Shown here: one piece after another, positions 45,364-56,168 of the stretch
Numbering within the stretch: the stretch's first letter is position 1
How the letters are laid out: the number at the start of each line of letters is the position of its first letter
Assembly (NCBI GenBank): GCA_023512835.1
Contig: CM042091.1
Coordinates: forward strand, 50,061,158 to 50,125,157
DNA length: 64,000 bases
From: Taxillus chinensis
Lineage: Eukaryota > Streptophyta > Magnoliopsida > Santalales > Loranthaceae
Direction: 5' to 3'
Program-made: the position numbers and the translations under genes
The notes under the pieces: model-generated
Database searches by the model: none
What the model saw: the letters and a program-made list of their open reading frames with translations, nothing else
Told to the model about the DNA's origin: nothing

Positions 45364-45519
45364 TAAGTCTTAAATGCTGCCTCTTGCGGCCCAATAAGTT
45401 GAGCAACCCACTTGGGTCAAACTTGCCTAATATTCTCCCACAAACGGACTTAAGAGAGAGAGTGCTTGACCAATAAGTTGAGCAACCCACTGTTTTTGTG
45501 GTATGAAAAATTCTAAGTT

Positions 45520-46010
45520 GCTCTTTAGTAAAGACTCTGTTATCATATCAGAGTTGTTATGTAAAAGGTTTCTACATTAAACACTTTTTCTTCAATAGCA
45601 TCATGGATTTAATGATATCACATATCAATGTGCTTGATCTTGGAGTGGAATAGTGGGTTTTTACTCGATAAATTGCACTCTTATTATCACATAACAACAT
45701 ATACTTTTGTTGTCCAAGACCCGGTTATTTAAACAACTTTTTCATCCATGAGTCTCCTTTCCGGCTTCTAAAAAGGATTGTATACTCAGGTTTTGACTTT
45801 CATGATATTACTCATATTATATAGAGCATCAAGTACCCGAAAGTGGATTTTTTTGAATCTAAATATCCACCTAAATCTACATCATTAAAGCCATTGAACA
45901 ATGACTCAAGTTCACCATAACATAAACACATATTTGGTGTACCTTTTAGCTAGGGACCTCAGAATCCATTTCATGGTTGCCCCAAGATTGCCTGCCTACA
46001 TTTGATAAAA
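45520..46010 (-). pseudogene. Highly decayed Copia RNase H fragment
   Basis: The minus strand read with frameshifts shows KWILRYL (near 45980), GGYLDSKKSTFGYLM (near 45865), LLCDNKSAIYRVKTHYS (near 45690) and DIIKSMMLLKKK. These match the end of Copia RNase H: the YLKGT strand, the D-S-KKST-GY loop, the DN-SA-IYL motif and the KHIDVRYH region. No LTR is seen beside it. It is older than the other elements and of another lineage. Confidence 0.65.
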
Positions 46011-46284
46011 ATCTATTTACTACTCCCACTTGTGTGAGCTATATTCGACCTTATACACACCATTACATATATTATACTTTCAACATAGCGAATCCTTCAT
46101 ACTTGCGGTGGCGGCTAAGATTAATTAATTCTATATGAATTTATTCAACCAAGGATTCATGAGTGAGGGTGAAATCAAGAACACACATCTGGATGAGTAA
46201 ACAGTTTGATTGTAATTTCTAAAATGCAAAAGGTGAAAAAGAAAGACATACTATCCGTAAAGACCCGTACTGTGTGAAGTAGAA

Positions 46285-46474
46285 TGTTAGGCCCCTATAG
46301 AGTTTAGAATCTCTGTTCGGCAACGTGGCCGTAGCATTAGCATTTTGAGATTATTATTATTTACTATTATGATTATTAAAATAATTATTTTAATAGGTGC
46401 AATTATTATAATTAGTGTTGCCATTGAGTTTATTATTATTCTTATATGATTATTATCGTTATTAATTATTAATG

Positions 46475-46507
<33 letters not shown>

Positions 46508-48288
46508 GACTATTATTACTAATATTATAGTTATTATTATTGGATTAATATTATTATTAATAAGTTATTATTATTATTATTATTATAAAGAGTATAAATA
46601 CGAGAAACTAGGGTAGAAACCTACGTGCATTGTATGTCTGCGAAGCCTGGTGAGAGGAGCAGGAAGGGTTTGAAGCAGACCGTTCAATCAATCCTTCGAG
46701 ACTAGATTCAGGTAGGTGATACTTGTTTAACAAATACACTAATGCATGAATGCATATCTGTTGGGGTTGCGTTATGTTAAATCTTTATATGTATATATGA
46801 ATTAAGATATATGTGTATTTAGATATAAAGATATATATGTGCGTGTTCTGGGCAAAGAGGAGGGGGACCACGCTGTTGTCGTCCGTGGATCGGACGCTCG
46901 CCGCGCGCCGGCATGGAGAGAACAAGCAACGGTAGTCGTGGGCCGTGTCTTGTGGCATGTCGCGCGCTAGCAAGCAAGGAGGGGAGGATGAGGTTGGTAC
47001 CGAGGTCGCGCGCCGGTGGGAGGAAGAGGAGGACGGTGGCGTGATCGTTGGCCGCGAGAGAGAGAGAGAGAGAGGGCGTCACGGGTGCCGGCATCCGCCT
47101 CCCATGGCCACCGTGCGTACGTCTTGCTGGCGTGAGAGAAAGGGGACAGGGGGGGGGGGGGGGGCGACATGCCTTCCTATGGTTTGGGCCGACCCAACCG
47201 GGCGGCCCATGCCTTGTTTTTTTAAAAATAATAATAATAATAATGATAGTATTAATAGTAATAAAGAATGAGTACTTCTAGTAATAAATACATAAATAGT
47301 ATTCGAGTTTGCAATTATAGTTTGATTAAGTAGGATGTTAATTATAGCTCGGTGTAAATAAATTTATTTCTTAGATTATTAAATGCCTGATGGAATTGTG
47401 TATTATTATATGTATCTAAGTATTCAATTAATCATTTGAGTTATGTTGTTCTTGGGTAAGTGCTCTAATCGGTCGAGTGATCGTCACACTAAATGCTGAT
47501 AATTTGAAACGTTGTTTTGTTGATTGTGTATGGATTTTGTGGTTAAATTGGTTGGGTTAATCGTGGGTCCCACATAGGGCCGGCAATGAGGCCGCAGGTC
47601 CCTTATGTGGCTGGTTAACCCAGGTCCCATATGTGGCGGGTGGTCGTTAGAGACACTGTGGGTCCCACATATGGCCGATTGGTAGTGATTTGAATCCCTG
47701 GAGTGGTAGCAGGGATTTGGTGGCTGGTTAGGTCATTGGTGCGACCTTTAATAGTAATAAATGTGATGGGATATCTTACTTGTGACTTAATGAAATTTCT
47801 TGGTATTAGAACGTGACACCGCACCGGTACAAGCATGCACTAACCATATAGACTTAAGAATTTGTGTGACAGGAGAGTGGAGATGGGGATCACCTACTTG
47901 GGCACTCGTGCTCACCCTACTTTATTTATATTTTCTACAGGTTGTAGAGGATAGCCGTTGGAGCCATAACAGAGCCGTTGGGACATCTTTATGTAGGGTT
48001 CATTTATGGACTTATCCTTTACCTTTGATTATTTGGTCATCTCTTTTTTTTCCTGGACTTGGGTCCGTGACGAGTTGTACAAACTTGATTAGCTAGACTT
48101 CAGTAATATTATTTGCAGACATATTTATTAACGACTTGTATGTTGCATTGGAATATTTACAAGTACAATGCTACCCCCGTTGTAGTATTGTACGGGGTTG
48201 AATCGGTCACCAACCCCTCGACCCCTGGAGTGGGCATGGGGAAGTCGCGTACCTAGTCTTGTGGGTTTCAGGATTTAGGGGCGTGACA
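46285..48288 (+). repeat. Gypsy F 5' LTR
   Basis: 2004 bp. It carries (TTA)n tracts (46330-46590), a GC-rich block with GA repeats and a G run (46850-47165), and near 47567-47680 several copies of GGTCCCACATATGG-like units. A GCACTCGTGCTCACCCTA module near 47900 and CCCCTCGACCCCTGGAG near 48215 are shared with other Gypsy LTRs here. Confidence 0.9.
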
Positions 48289-48291
48289 AGT

Positions 48292-48789
48292 TGGTATCAG
48301 AGCGTGGTTTAGTGGACCTAGGTTAGTGAGGGGTGGTTGATAGACACTTAGTAGCTTGAAAGACTATAGGGAGGGCGCCTGATCAACGCAGTCCTTATAT
48401 ATGTTCCGGGTTGACCGAGGGTTTATCGGATCATCCTAGGAAGCATTTGGGTTGGGTGCATACATGCTGCGTGATTGTGTGCATATCTAGGCACTAGAAA
48501 TCATCTGCTAATGTTGCTTTAATGATGTGCTTGTATTGATTATACTTTTGGCTATCTATGGTTTGTTTTTCTTTGGTGATTGATTGTGCTTAATTGAAAA
48601 TACTACTATGCTAGTTCAAACCTAGGAAGTCTAAGTGAACAACCACATAATTTGGTGAATAGAAAATAGGTGCTTAGAAACCTCATTATTTGCGTGGCGG
48701 ACTTGGTTCTGCTTATTAGTTTAAATAATTCGATTGTGTGACTACCTGTGTAGTAGTTAATAGATTTTCTTGGTATGTGTTGGTGCAGA
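48292..48789 (+). other. Gypsy F primer site and leader
   Basis: TGGTATCAGAGC immediately follows the LTR after three bases. No coding features appear before the gag ATG at 48790. Confidence 0.8.
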
Positions 48790-49905
48790 ATGCCACCCAC
48801 GACTAGGGCTTAAGGTCCAGCAGAGGAGCTATCCATTCAGTCCGAATCACAAGGAGAGCAGAGTTCTCCCAGGACTGCCTTGGGTTCGGAGATTGCTCGC
48901 TGGATTGGGGCTCAAATATTGATCCAAATCCAGGGTGCCATGCAGGGTACCATGAGGGAGGTGGCCAGGAGAAGTGATGCAGGAGGAACCGAGGAAGTAG
49001 CAGCGGCCTCGGCGGGAGCAAGCAGCAGGAGGTTCTAGAGGAGAGCCAACCACAGGTCACGGCGGCTCCGCCCCCGACGCACCGATCGATCGGGTGAGTA
49101 GGTTCCTGAGCAGAAACCAACAAAGTTTGAGGCGAATACGAGACCCGATGAGGCCGAGGAATGGGTCAAGTGGACAGAAGACATCTTCGAGCCGATCCAG
49201 GTGCCCGAAGAGGCTAAGGTCCGCTTAGCCACACATTTCCTAGTAGGTGGGGCCCGCAGGTGGTGGGATGCTTTGAAGCATGTTCACAAGAGCCTGGTGG
49301 CATGGGAGGACTTCGTGGAGCTCTTCTACACAGAGTATTTCCCTCGCTCTATGCGGAAGACGAGGCGATGGGAGTACTACACACCTGGAGTAGGGCGATC
49401 GGATCGTGACAGAGTATGTCATTGCTTTCACCGAGCTAGGGAGATTTTCCCCCAGTCATGGAAGGTTAAGGCTAATAAGACCCAGGATTTCATTGATGGG
49501 CCGAGACCATCACTCAGGAGGGGATTGAACATGATGGAGTTGACCACTTACAATGACGCGGTCAACAAAGCACTTATTGGAGAACGGGACTTAAACCAAA
49601 TCGGGACTCGAAACCAGGGAGCTCATCGGGGCCTAGCCAGGAAGAGGCCAAGAGAGGAGTAGTCCGAGGGACTGGGGGACAAGAGGCCGGTGCCCAAAAT
49701 TTCACATTTGGGGAACTCAAGCAGCAGTTCTACCACACGATTTTTAGGGATGTGTCGAGCCTGCGGACTTCGGGGGACACAGGGAGGCGGATTGTAGGCG
49801 GAAGAGTGGAAACCCACTAAAGTGCTTTCGATGTGGGGGACTGGGACACAGGATAGGAGAGTGTCCTTCGCCGGTTCAGCCGGTGTTGCGGGGCCACGGC
49901 GACCT
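48790..49905 (+). pseudogene. Gypsy F gag
   Basis: The ATG at 48790 begins MPPTTRA, then a stop. Gag resumes with QIQGAMQGTMREVARR, and in another frame PTKFEANTRPDEAEEWVKWTEDIFE near 49112. The 153-residue open stretch 49201-49662 holds RLATHFLVGGARRWWDALKHV, WEDFVELFYTEYFPRSMR and QDFIDGPRPSLRRGLNMMELTTYNDAV. A complete zinc knuckle, CFRCGGLGHRIGEC (C-x2-C-x4-H-x4-C), is at about 49823. Several frameshifts, for example after YYTPG, break it. Confidence 0.85.
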
Positions 49906-50515
49906 CGTGACCAGGGCCAGGAGGAACGGGGCTCCATACTAGAGACCAGCTTAGTCGGGGCGGTCGGTACAAGGACGGCATGCTACACAGCAGCCTCAAC
50001 AGGAGGCCCAGGCTCAAAAGGGACAGAATGATCGAGCTACGACAAGTTAGGCCAGCGGCGGTGTGCGAAGGGGAGGAACTATGCTATCCCCGATAGAGAG
50101 GCGAAGTTCCACCAGTTGACGAGGCGAGTCGGGGGCCACTGCGGTGAGAGGTACGATTTTGGTTTCACGCACTATTTGTACTATCTTGATTGACACCTGG
50201 TGTTACACACTCTTTTATCGCACACTCCACTATAGAGGGATTAGAGTTGGATTGTACTAATGTTGATCATCCCCTTGTGGTTGATACACCCGTAGGGGGC
50301 CTGGTGGTGATTGATAGGGCTTGTTCGGGATGTGAGGTTACTCTTGGAGGTGTTGACCTCCGGTGTAACCTATTTGTGATGCACCTTGATGCCTTTGATG
50401 TGATTTTGAGTATGGACTGGTTGGCCCGTGTGGAGGCTGTAATCGAGTGTTATAGGCGTCGAGTAACCTTCCTCACACCAGGAGGGCACTCGGGGTACTT
50501 TTGTGGGTGAATGAT
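49906..50515 (+). pseudogene. Gypsy F protease
   Basis: The text SRTICTILIDT is followed by a one-base insertion near 50198, after which the frame continues GVTHSFIAHSTIEGLELDC, so the break falls in the DTG active-site box. The second half, VVDTPVGGLVVIDRAC, EVTLGGVDL and FDVILSMDWLARVEAVIEC, is open to a stop at about 50508. Confidence 0.82.
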
Positions 50516-50619
50516 CTGATGATGCATGCAAATTGGGGCCTTTGAGGCAAGGATGGGGTGATGTAACCCATCGGTTAGCGACCGACTCTAGTTGACCCCC
50601 AGCAGGAGAGTAAGGTGGT

Positions 50620-51537
50620 GTTACCTAAGGTGGTGGATCGGTTTCTGACGTGTTTCCCGAGGACTTGGTTGAATTACCGCCGAGAGAGAGGTGGACTTCT
50701 CGATAGAGTTGCTTACCGGGACAGCACCTATCAGTTGGCGGCTTATAGGATGGCACCAGTTGAGCTTTGAGAGCTCAAGAGGCAGATTGATGATCTTTTG
50801 GCGCATGGTTTTATTAGACGGAGTAGTTCGCCTTGAAGTGCTCCTGGTGTTGTTCGCCAAAAGGCGGATGGTTCGCTTCGGTTGTGTATTGACTACCGGC
50901 GGTTGAACCAGGTGTGACAAGAAAGAACAGATACCCCCTACCGAGGATCGATGATTTGTTTGACCAGTTCGGGGGTGCCTGTTGGTTTTCCAAGATTGAT
51001 TTGTGATCCTGGATACCATCGGTTACGTGTGCGGGAGTCAAACATCCCGAAGATAGCCTTCAGTTGTAGATATGGCCATTATGAGTGGCTAGTGATGTCC
51101 TTCGGGCTCACTAATGCCCCAGTGGTGTTCATGGGGTTGATGAATCAAATCTTTACACCTTATCTTGATCGGTTCGTGGTGGTCTTTATAGATGATATCC
51201 TAATTTACTCCCGGACGGAGAACGAGCATGAGGAGCATTTACAGGTGGTGTTACTGGATGTTGAGAGACCATAGGTTGTATGCAAAGTTCACGAAATGTG
51301 ACTTTTGGCTGCATCGGGTGAAATTCTTAGGACACGTGGTATCATCGGAGGGTATCACGGTGGATCCTGGCAAGATTGAGGTCGTGATATCATGGAAGCA
51401 CCGAACGAACTTTTTTGAGATTCGGAGTTTTTTGGGGTTGGCATGTTATTATAGGAGCTTCGTTAAGGACTTCTCCCGTTTAGCCGCACCGATGGCCGGC
51501 TTGACCCGAAAGGGAGTACGATTTGACTGGTCGGATG
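50620..51537 (+). pseudogene. Gypsy F reverse transcriptase, start of RNase H
   Basis: RT fragments are spread over frames: FPEDLVELPPR near 50660, [40 protein letters not shown] (one-base shift), [35 protein letters not shown] and the intact catalytic box [13 protein letters not shown] near 51190. After [24 protein letters not shown] comes [23 protein letters not shown], then RNase H begins and is cut at 51537. It keeps FIDD, unlike Gypsy A. Confidence 0.87.
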
Positions 51538-53071
51538 TGTTGGAAATGTAGGATGTGATGAAGCTGCCAAAATATAGTCTAAGTCTGGAGACTCAAAGAA
51601 CCGAAGGTCGTAGGGTTGAAGAGTCCGGTTCGTAGAAGTGCATCTATCATAGGACGTATTGGCAAGAGACTTGTAGACTCGTAGGGCTCGGAAACTCAAG
51701 GTGAAACGGTGAGAGAACATTGCGACTCATAGATCCAGGGTCGAAGGTCATAGAGTCATAGTACGGAAAAGAGAGTGTTACTATAAGCATCAATAAGTTC
51801 GGAGACTCGTAGAGTCGAAGAATTTTTAAGAACAAGAACCAAAGCTAAATGACTCGTAGACTCGATGGCGGAGAGTTGTAGCTAAAGGGTCGCAGCTATA
51901 CAAAAACTCGGTTTATGAGCCTCGTGAAAGACTAAGGAAGAAAAGCGAAGTTGAAGACTCGTAGAGTCGAAGATTTTCAAACCACTTAGTCAAATATAGT
52001 AAACCGAGAGACCCGAAGGTCGTAGACCCGCAGAACTAGGGTCGTAGACTCGTAGCTACAATAACAGGTAGATTAGATGGACTCGAAGAAATCACTCTAA
52101 GCGTTATTCGAAGAGTCGCAGACTCGTAGAGTCGTAGACTCGCAGAGTCGTAGACTTTAGTTAACGAGTGGCACAAAAGGCTAATCCAACCTGACCTCTA
52201 GCCTCGAAGACTCAAAGATATGAGTCGTAGACTCGCGAAATGCCATAAAGCCTGGAAGCGAACTTCGCAACTTCCTACAGGTTTTAACTAAAATCTTCGA
52301 ATCACCGAACCTACGAGGCATCTAGCTCCAAAGCGGACTTACAACCCTAAACACAGCCACTTAGCGATATTGTCGGCTAGGGTTTGTACAGCAAGTCTGC
52401 GCCGTCCCGAGCGATTGAGCGCATTAATGACACATTAATTGCTGCCAACTACCATCCACGGATGAACGGCCAAGATCAACCGCATGCCAAATACGCGGTA
52501 TGGGCCTCTCGATATGCAAATCAAAGCAAATCAACCCATCCCCTAACATTCCGCATTTTCGGTGGCGGGAAGTCGATCTGTCGGGATGGACATCATGGCG
52601 CACGAGCACTTTAATCTTAAAAATATATCTCTCACGAACTTAACGACAAAATCAAGAGTTGAACCTCTCTCTCAAAAGAAGGAAACACACATAACACAAG
52701 ATAATAGTTCGACGGACTAAGAGAAAAATAATCCATCGCAGAACAAAGTAAGTGTTCCAACGCAAGAGAGAAAGACTTGGAGAGAAATTGAAGAAGTGTT
52801 GTGCGCCGTGTGAGTCAAGAACAATAGCAACTTGTTTGAGTATTCACGAATCTCTTGTTCATCAAAAATCTAGCACTTTCATTAAGTCTTGATCTCTGTG
52901 TTGTTTGTTTTCCACACTTCGATCTATCATAAACCATCTCTTTCACAACCGAGATCTGTTGAGAAAAGAGCATTTACTCTTATCTTAGTTTTGTTTGATA
53001 GTTCATTATCACTCACTTTATCCTCACAATACTTCTATCGTCTTCTCCATAAATACTTCCATCATAGTCAT

Positions 53072-56030
53072 TGTTGTACCCCATTTTGACCGGGTTAGAT
53101 CGCAACCGTACTTCACGAAGAACCACTAAGTGATAGAGGATGACATTCGGAGAACAACGCACTTGATCACACTTAATTTCGAGGAGAAATGAAATGGCTA
53201 TGACAAAAGTACCAAGTTGAACTGGACAATCGGTGGGCAGCCCGCTATTTTATTAATAACTTCCCCGATACTTGTCGTAAGCCAAAAAACGTCAATTGAA
53301 TTGATTATATAACATCTTTATCTATCATTTCCAATTGGTTTGAGAATATTCCGGGCTGTATTCAATTAGTTATGATTTTTCAAAGTTGGCAACCAAACCT
53401 TGTACAAATTTGGGGGAGACAGCCAGTGCGCAGCGCACTATTTTGCCAATAACTTTCTCAATACTCATTGGATCTAAATAAAGTAAATGGAATTAGTTAG
53501 ATAACATTTTTATCTATCATCTCCAACTGGTTTTAAGGTAATCCGAGTTCTGTGCAATTATCTATGAATTTTTGAATCGGACGGGCAAAATACTCATTTT
53601 ATCATGTACCTCTGTGCGGTATTTCCCATGTTTCTCCTAAATCGCTGATCCTTTTGGAGTGATTACACTTTCAGAAGATAGATAATGGAATTTCAAGAAA
53701 AACAAGACCAATTTGGCTCTAATCCGAGCTCTATGGAGAAAGTTATGAATTTTTGAAGTTGGCCCAGAAATCTGCCAATTTTTCACGAATTTTGGTTCTT
53801 CATATGCATGTTTGTCCCACATTGCCAATTTTGCTTCTCCTTCGCCCAAGATATATACAAAGGCACTCTCCTTACATAGAAAGTGATAACAAGAGAGGCC
53901 TAAGGAAGCCCAAGTAGAGGCGCCACGTGGTGACCAAGCCCACACACGGAAATTTTTGAGGAAACCCAAATCTGGTAGTCAAACTTGGTCAAATTCAGAC
54001 TAAGCCCAAATTCGGACTAAGCCCAGATCCGGTGGTCAAACTTGGTCAACTGATGCGGAATAAGGACTTACTGATCCGGACTAAGCCCAGATCCGGTGGT
54101 CAAACTTGGTCAACTGATGCGGACTAAGGCCACTGATCCGGAATAAGCGCAGATCCAGAGGTCAAACTTGGTCAAATCCGAGCTAAACCTATTGATGCGG
54201 AATAAGCTCATTAGTGCGGAATAAGGACTTGTTAATACGGAATAAGGACCTATTGATGCGGAATAAGGCCACTGATCCGGAATAAGCCTAGATCCGGAGG
54301 TCAAACCTGGTCAATAATTTTGAAAAACTCCAAAATAGCTCCTCTACAGGTCTGGGAGTGACTCCAAAGCATCGGGACTCCGAAAATTCTTTTTAAGTGC
54401 ATTAAATGCCAGCAGTGTCTCGGAACCCCCTTTTTAAGCGTGGGAATTGAGGAGTCTCCAAATATTACATTCAAATGTCTCGGAACTCCATTTTTGAGCA
54501 TAGGGACGGAAGACCTCTGTAATTAAATGTCATTTTCCTCGGGACATCACAGTTGACCCTGGGGATTGCATAACCATTAATTCCCAACGGCTCCAATACA
54601 TCCGGAAATGCATTCCGCCCTTACCCACCAAAGCGTCCAGGTACAACAAGAAGATTAAATAATCTTAAACGATTTATTTATTTTCGGCACTTCGGGACTC
54701 CTTTTTTCAAAGCACGGAACCGTGAATTATTGTAAATCGCTGGGAACCGAGAATCCCATTTCCGAAGTCATTAATTCATTGGAACGATGTAGTTGACTCA
54801 TGGGGACCGTAAGGCATCCAATAAATGCCGAGGCACGGGCTGTCTCCCTTGGGATTCCTATAAATAGACGCCCCAAGAGGCAAGGGAAAAGGCATCAATT
54901 ATCAATCGGAGGAGGTTATTCGAGAGAGAGCTTTTCGACTAAATTTCCGAGAGATAAAAACCAGAGGGAGAGAGAGAGTATCCTGGGAATCACAAAGAGA
55001 GATATACTCATTTTTCTAAGGAAAGAAGCACCCGGAATCACTTGTTCATCTTCACGGGGAGGAGCTGACACTAGAAAAGTTTCTTTTCTAACCATTTGTG
55101 CTTTCAGGAAGCTCTTGGAAAGCATTACTCGTAGGGAAAAGGGGCTCACATCTGCATCATTTTCTTTCCTTCAGGTTCTTTACTTTGTTTATTTATTAAA
55201 CTGTTTTTTTTTTAAGTTCTTTCTCTGCGTTGTTTTCAAAAATAAAACCCCAAAAACTTCTCTATTTTCCTTTTTTCATTAATTCTGAAAGTTTTAAAAA
55301 AAACGAAAATACAAAAAACGATTTGCATTTCTCTTTTCATTTATTATTTTCAAAAAAAATAATAAAATGTAAAAAACAAAAAACTGAATCTCTTCTAGAA
55401 AAAATTCAACAAAAGCCTGGGCGGTCATGAGGGTTGAGCCCTAGATGCTCATATCCTAGTCTGCCTGGGCTAATATTAATTGTGGCAGTATTCTCATATT
55501 TGAATTCAAATGATTTTTGTTTTCTTTTCTAAAAAAAGAAAATCACTTTTGTTTTCTAAAAGAAATGCAATACTGTCACATGGGCCTAGATCCCACATTC
55601 TTTTTCTAAAATTAGAATGTATTTCTTTTTCATTTCTTCGTAAAATCTTTTTTGTTGTTTTAAGGCTTAGATCCTAAAAACTCTCCTTTTTTCGAAAAAA
55701 AATATGAAAAAAATAACTTCTTTTTGAATAATGCAAGCAAACACCCATAGATCAAGACTAGGTACCAATTGTGGGCGTTGTGGGGGTGCAAGAGTTTTTC
55801 TTCCTTCCCCACACATAACCGACTCCCGAACCTAATTCTCTAGAACCGTAGACCTTTCTTTTTTAGGTGCCCAATCACACCTCTAACTTGTTTGGTGGCG
55901 ACTCGTGTTTTTTCTTCTCTTTAATGGTTTGTGCGAGCCTTGTGCAGGGATGACTCTAGGATCAACAAAATGAACTAGCATGGAGTCCTTTCAAAAAAGC
56001 CAGACGGAGCCCGGTCAAAAACGGGTGATG
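53072..56030 (+). mobile_element. 2.96-kb Tat/Ogre-like solo LTR
   Basis: Flanked by ATAGTCAT at 53064-53071 and 56031-56038. It starts TGTTGTACCCCATTTTGACC and ends CCCGGTCAAAAACGGGTGATG, so the ends are inverted copies of GACCGGG-type sequence. A TATA box TATAAATAG lies at 54859-54867, followed by about 1.1 kb of R/U5-like sequence. A TGGCGACTCG string at about 55895 resembles the Arg-tRNA primer sequence of Tat/Ogre elements. The strand is set by the TATA box. No gag or pol is present. A 160-residue frame at 54800-55282 lies over the TATA region and is not credible as a gene. Confidence 0.65.
53955..54315 (+). repeat. Tandem repeats in the solo LTR
   Basis: Variable units built from CTGATGCGGAATAAG and CAGATCCGGTGGTCAAAC with TTGGTCAA, at least five times with deletions. 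A second, longer duplication at 53220-53580 repeats the order GCGCACTATTTTGCCAATAACTTT-like (first copy CCGCTATTTTATTAATAACTT). Confidence 0.8.
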
Positions 56031-56168
56031 ATAGTCATCGTAGAGGAATCCAAAACCAGCTAACACCTAGCTTCCGCACACGAAGAAAGTCTATTCACCC
56101 CCCTCTAGATTCACTTTGGGACCTAAAATTGGTATCGGAGCGGTTCTACAACTCCGTAGAGATCCCTA

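Larger units (their letters stand above)
46285..51537 (+). mobile_element. Gypsy F, Tekay-like, cut by a Sirevirus-like element
   Basis: The 5' LTR at 46285-48288 starts TGTTAGGCCC and ends GGCGTGACA. Primer site TGGTATCAGAGC lies at 48292-48303. Leader, gag, protease and RT follow on the plus strand until RNase H text ([14 protein letters not shown]) stops at 51537, where the Sirevirus LTR starts. The remainder of pol is not in the window and may resume beyond it. Its LTR is the same family as the solo LTR at 21363-23569. Confidence 0.9.
51538..56128 (+). repeat. Sirevirus-like 5' LTR, split by a Tat/Ogre-like solo LTR
   Basis: The parts 51538-53071 and 56039-56128 are the LTR; the piece between is foreign. 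Both parts align with the reverse complement of 6164-7222 and 15192-15700. Bases 51560-52260 are crowded with GACTCGTAG and GAGTCG units. The start is set by loss of Gypsy F coding sequence at 51538; the end by the primer site. Confidence 0.75.

Noticed and set aside
46945..47281. ORFs of about 70-108 residues around 47000
   Set aside because: Inside the Gypsy F LTR, created by GA repeats and a G run.
53955..54315. CRISPR-like array
   Set aside because: Units are directly abutting and variable, without unique spacers, in a plant LTR; ordinary tandem duplication.
54800..55282. 160-residue plus-strand ORF
   Set aside because: It runs over the TATA box and transcription start of a solo LTR and ends in low-complexity Phe/Lys text; not a credible gene.
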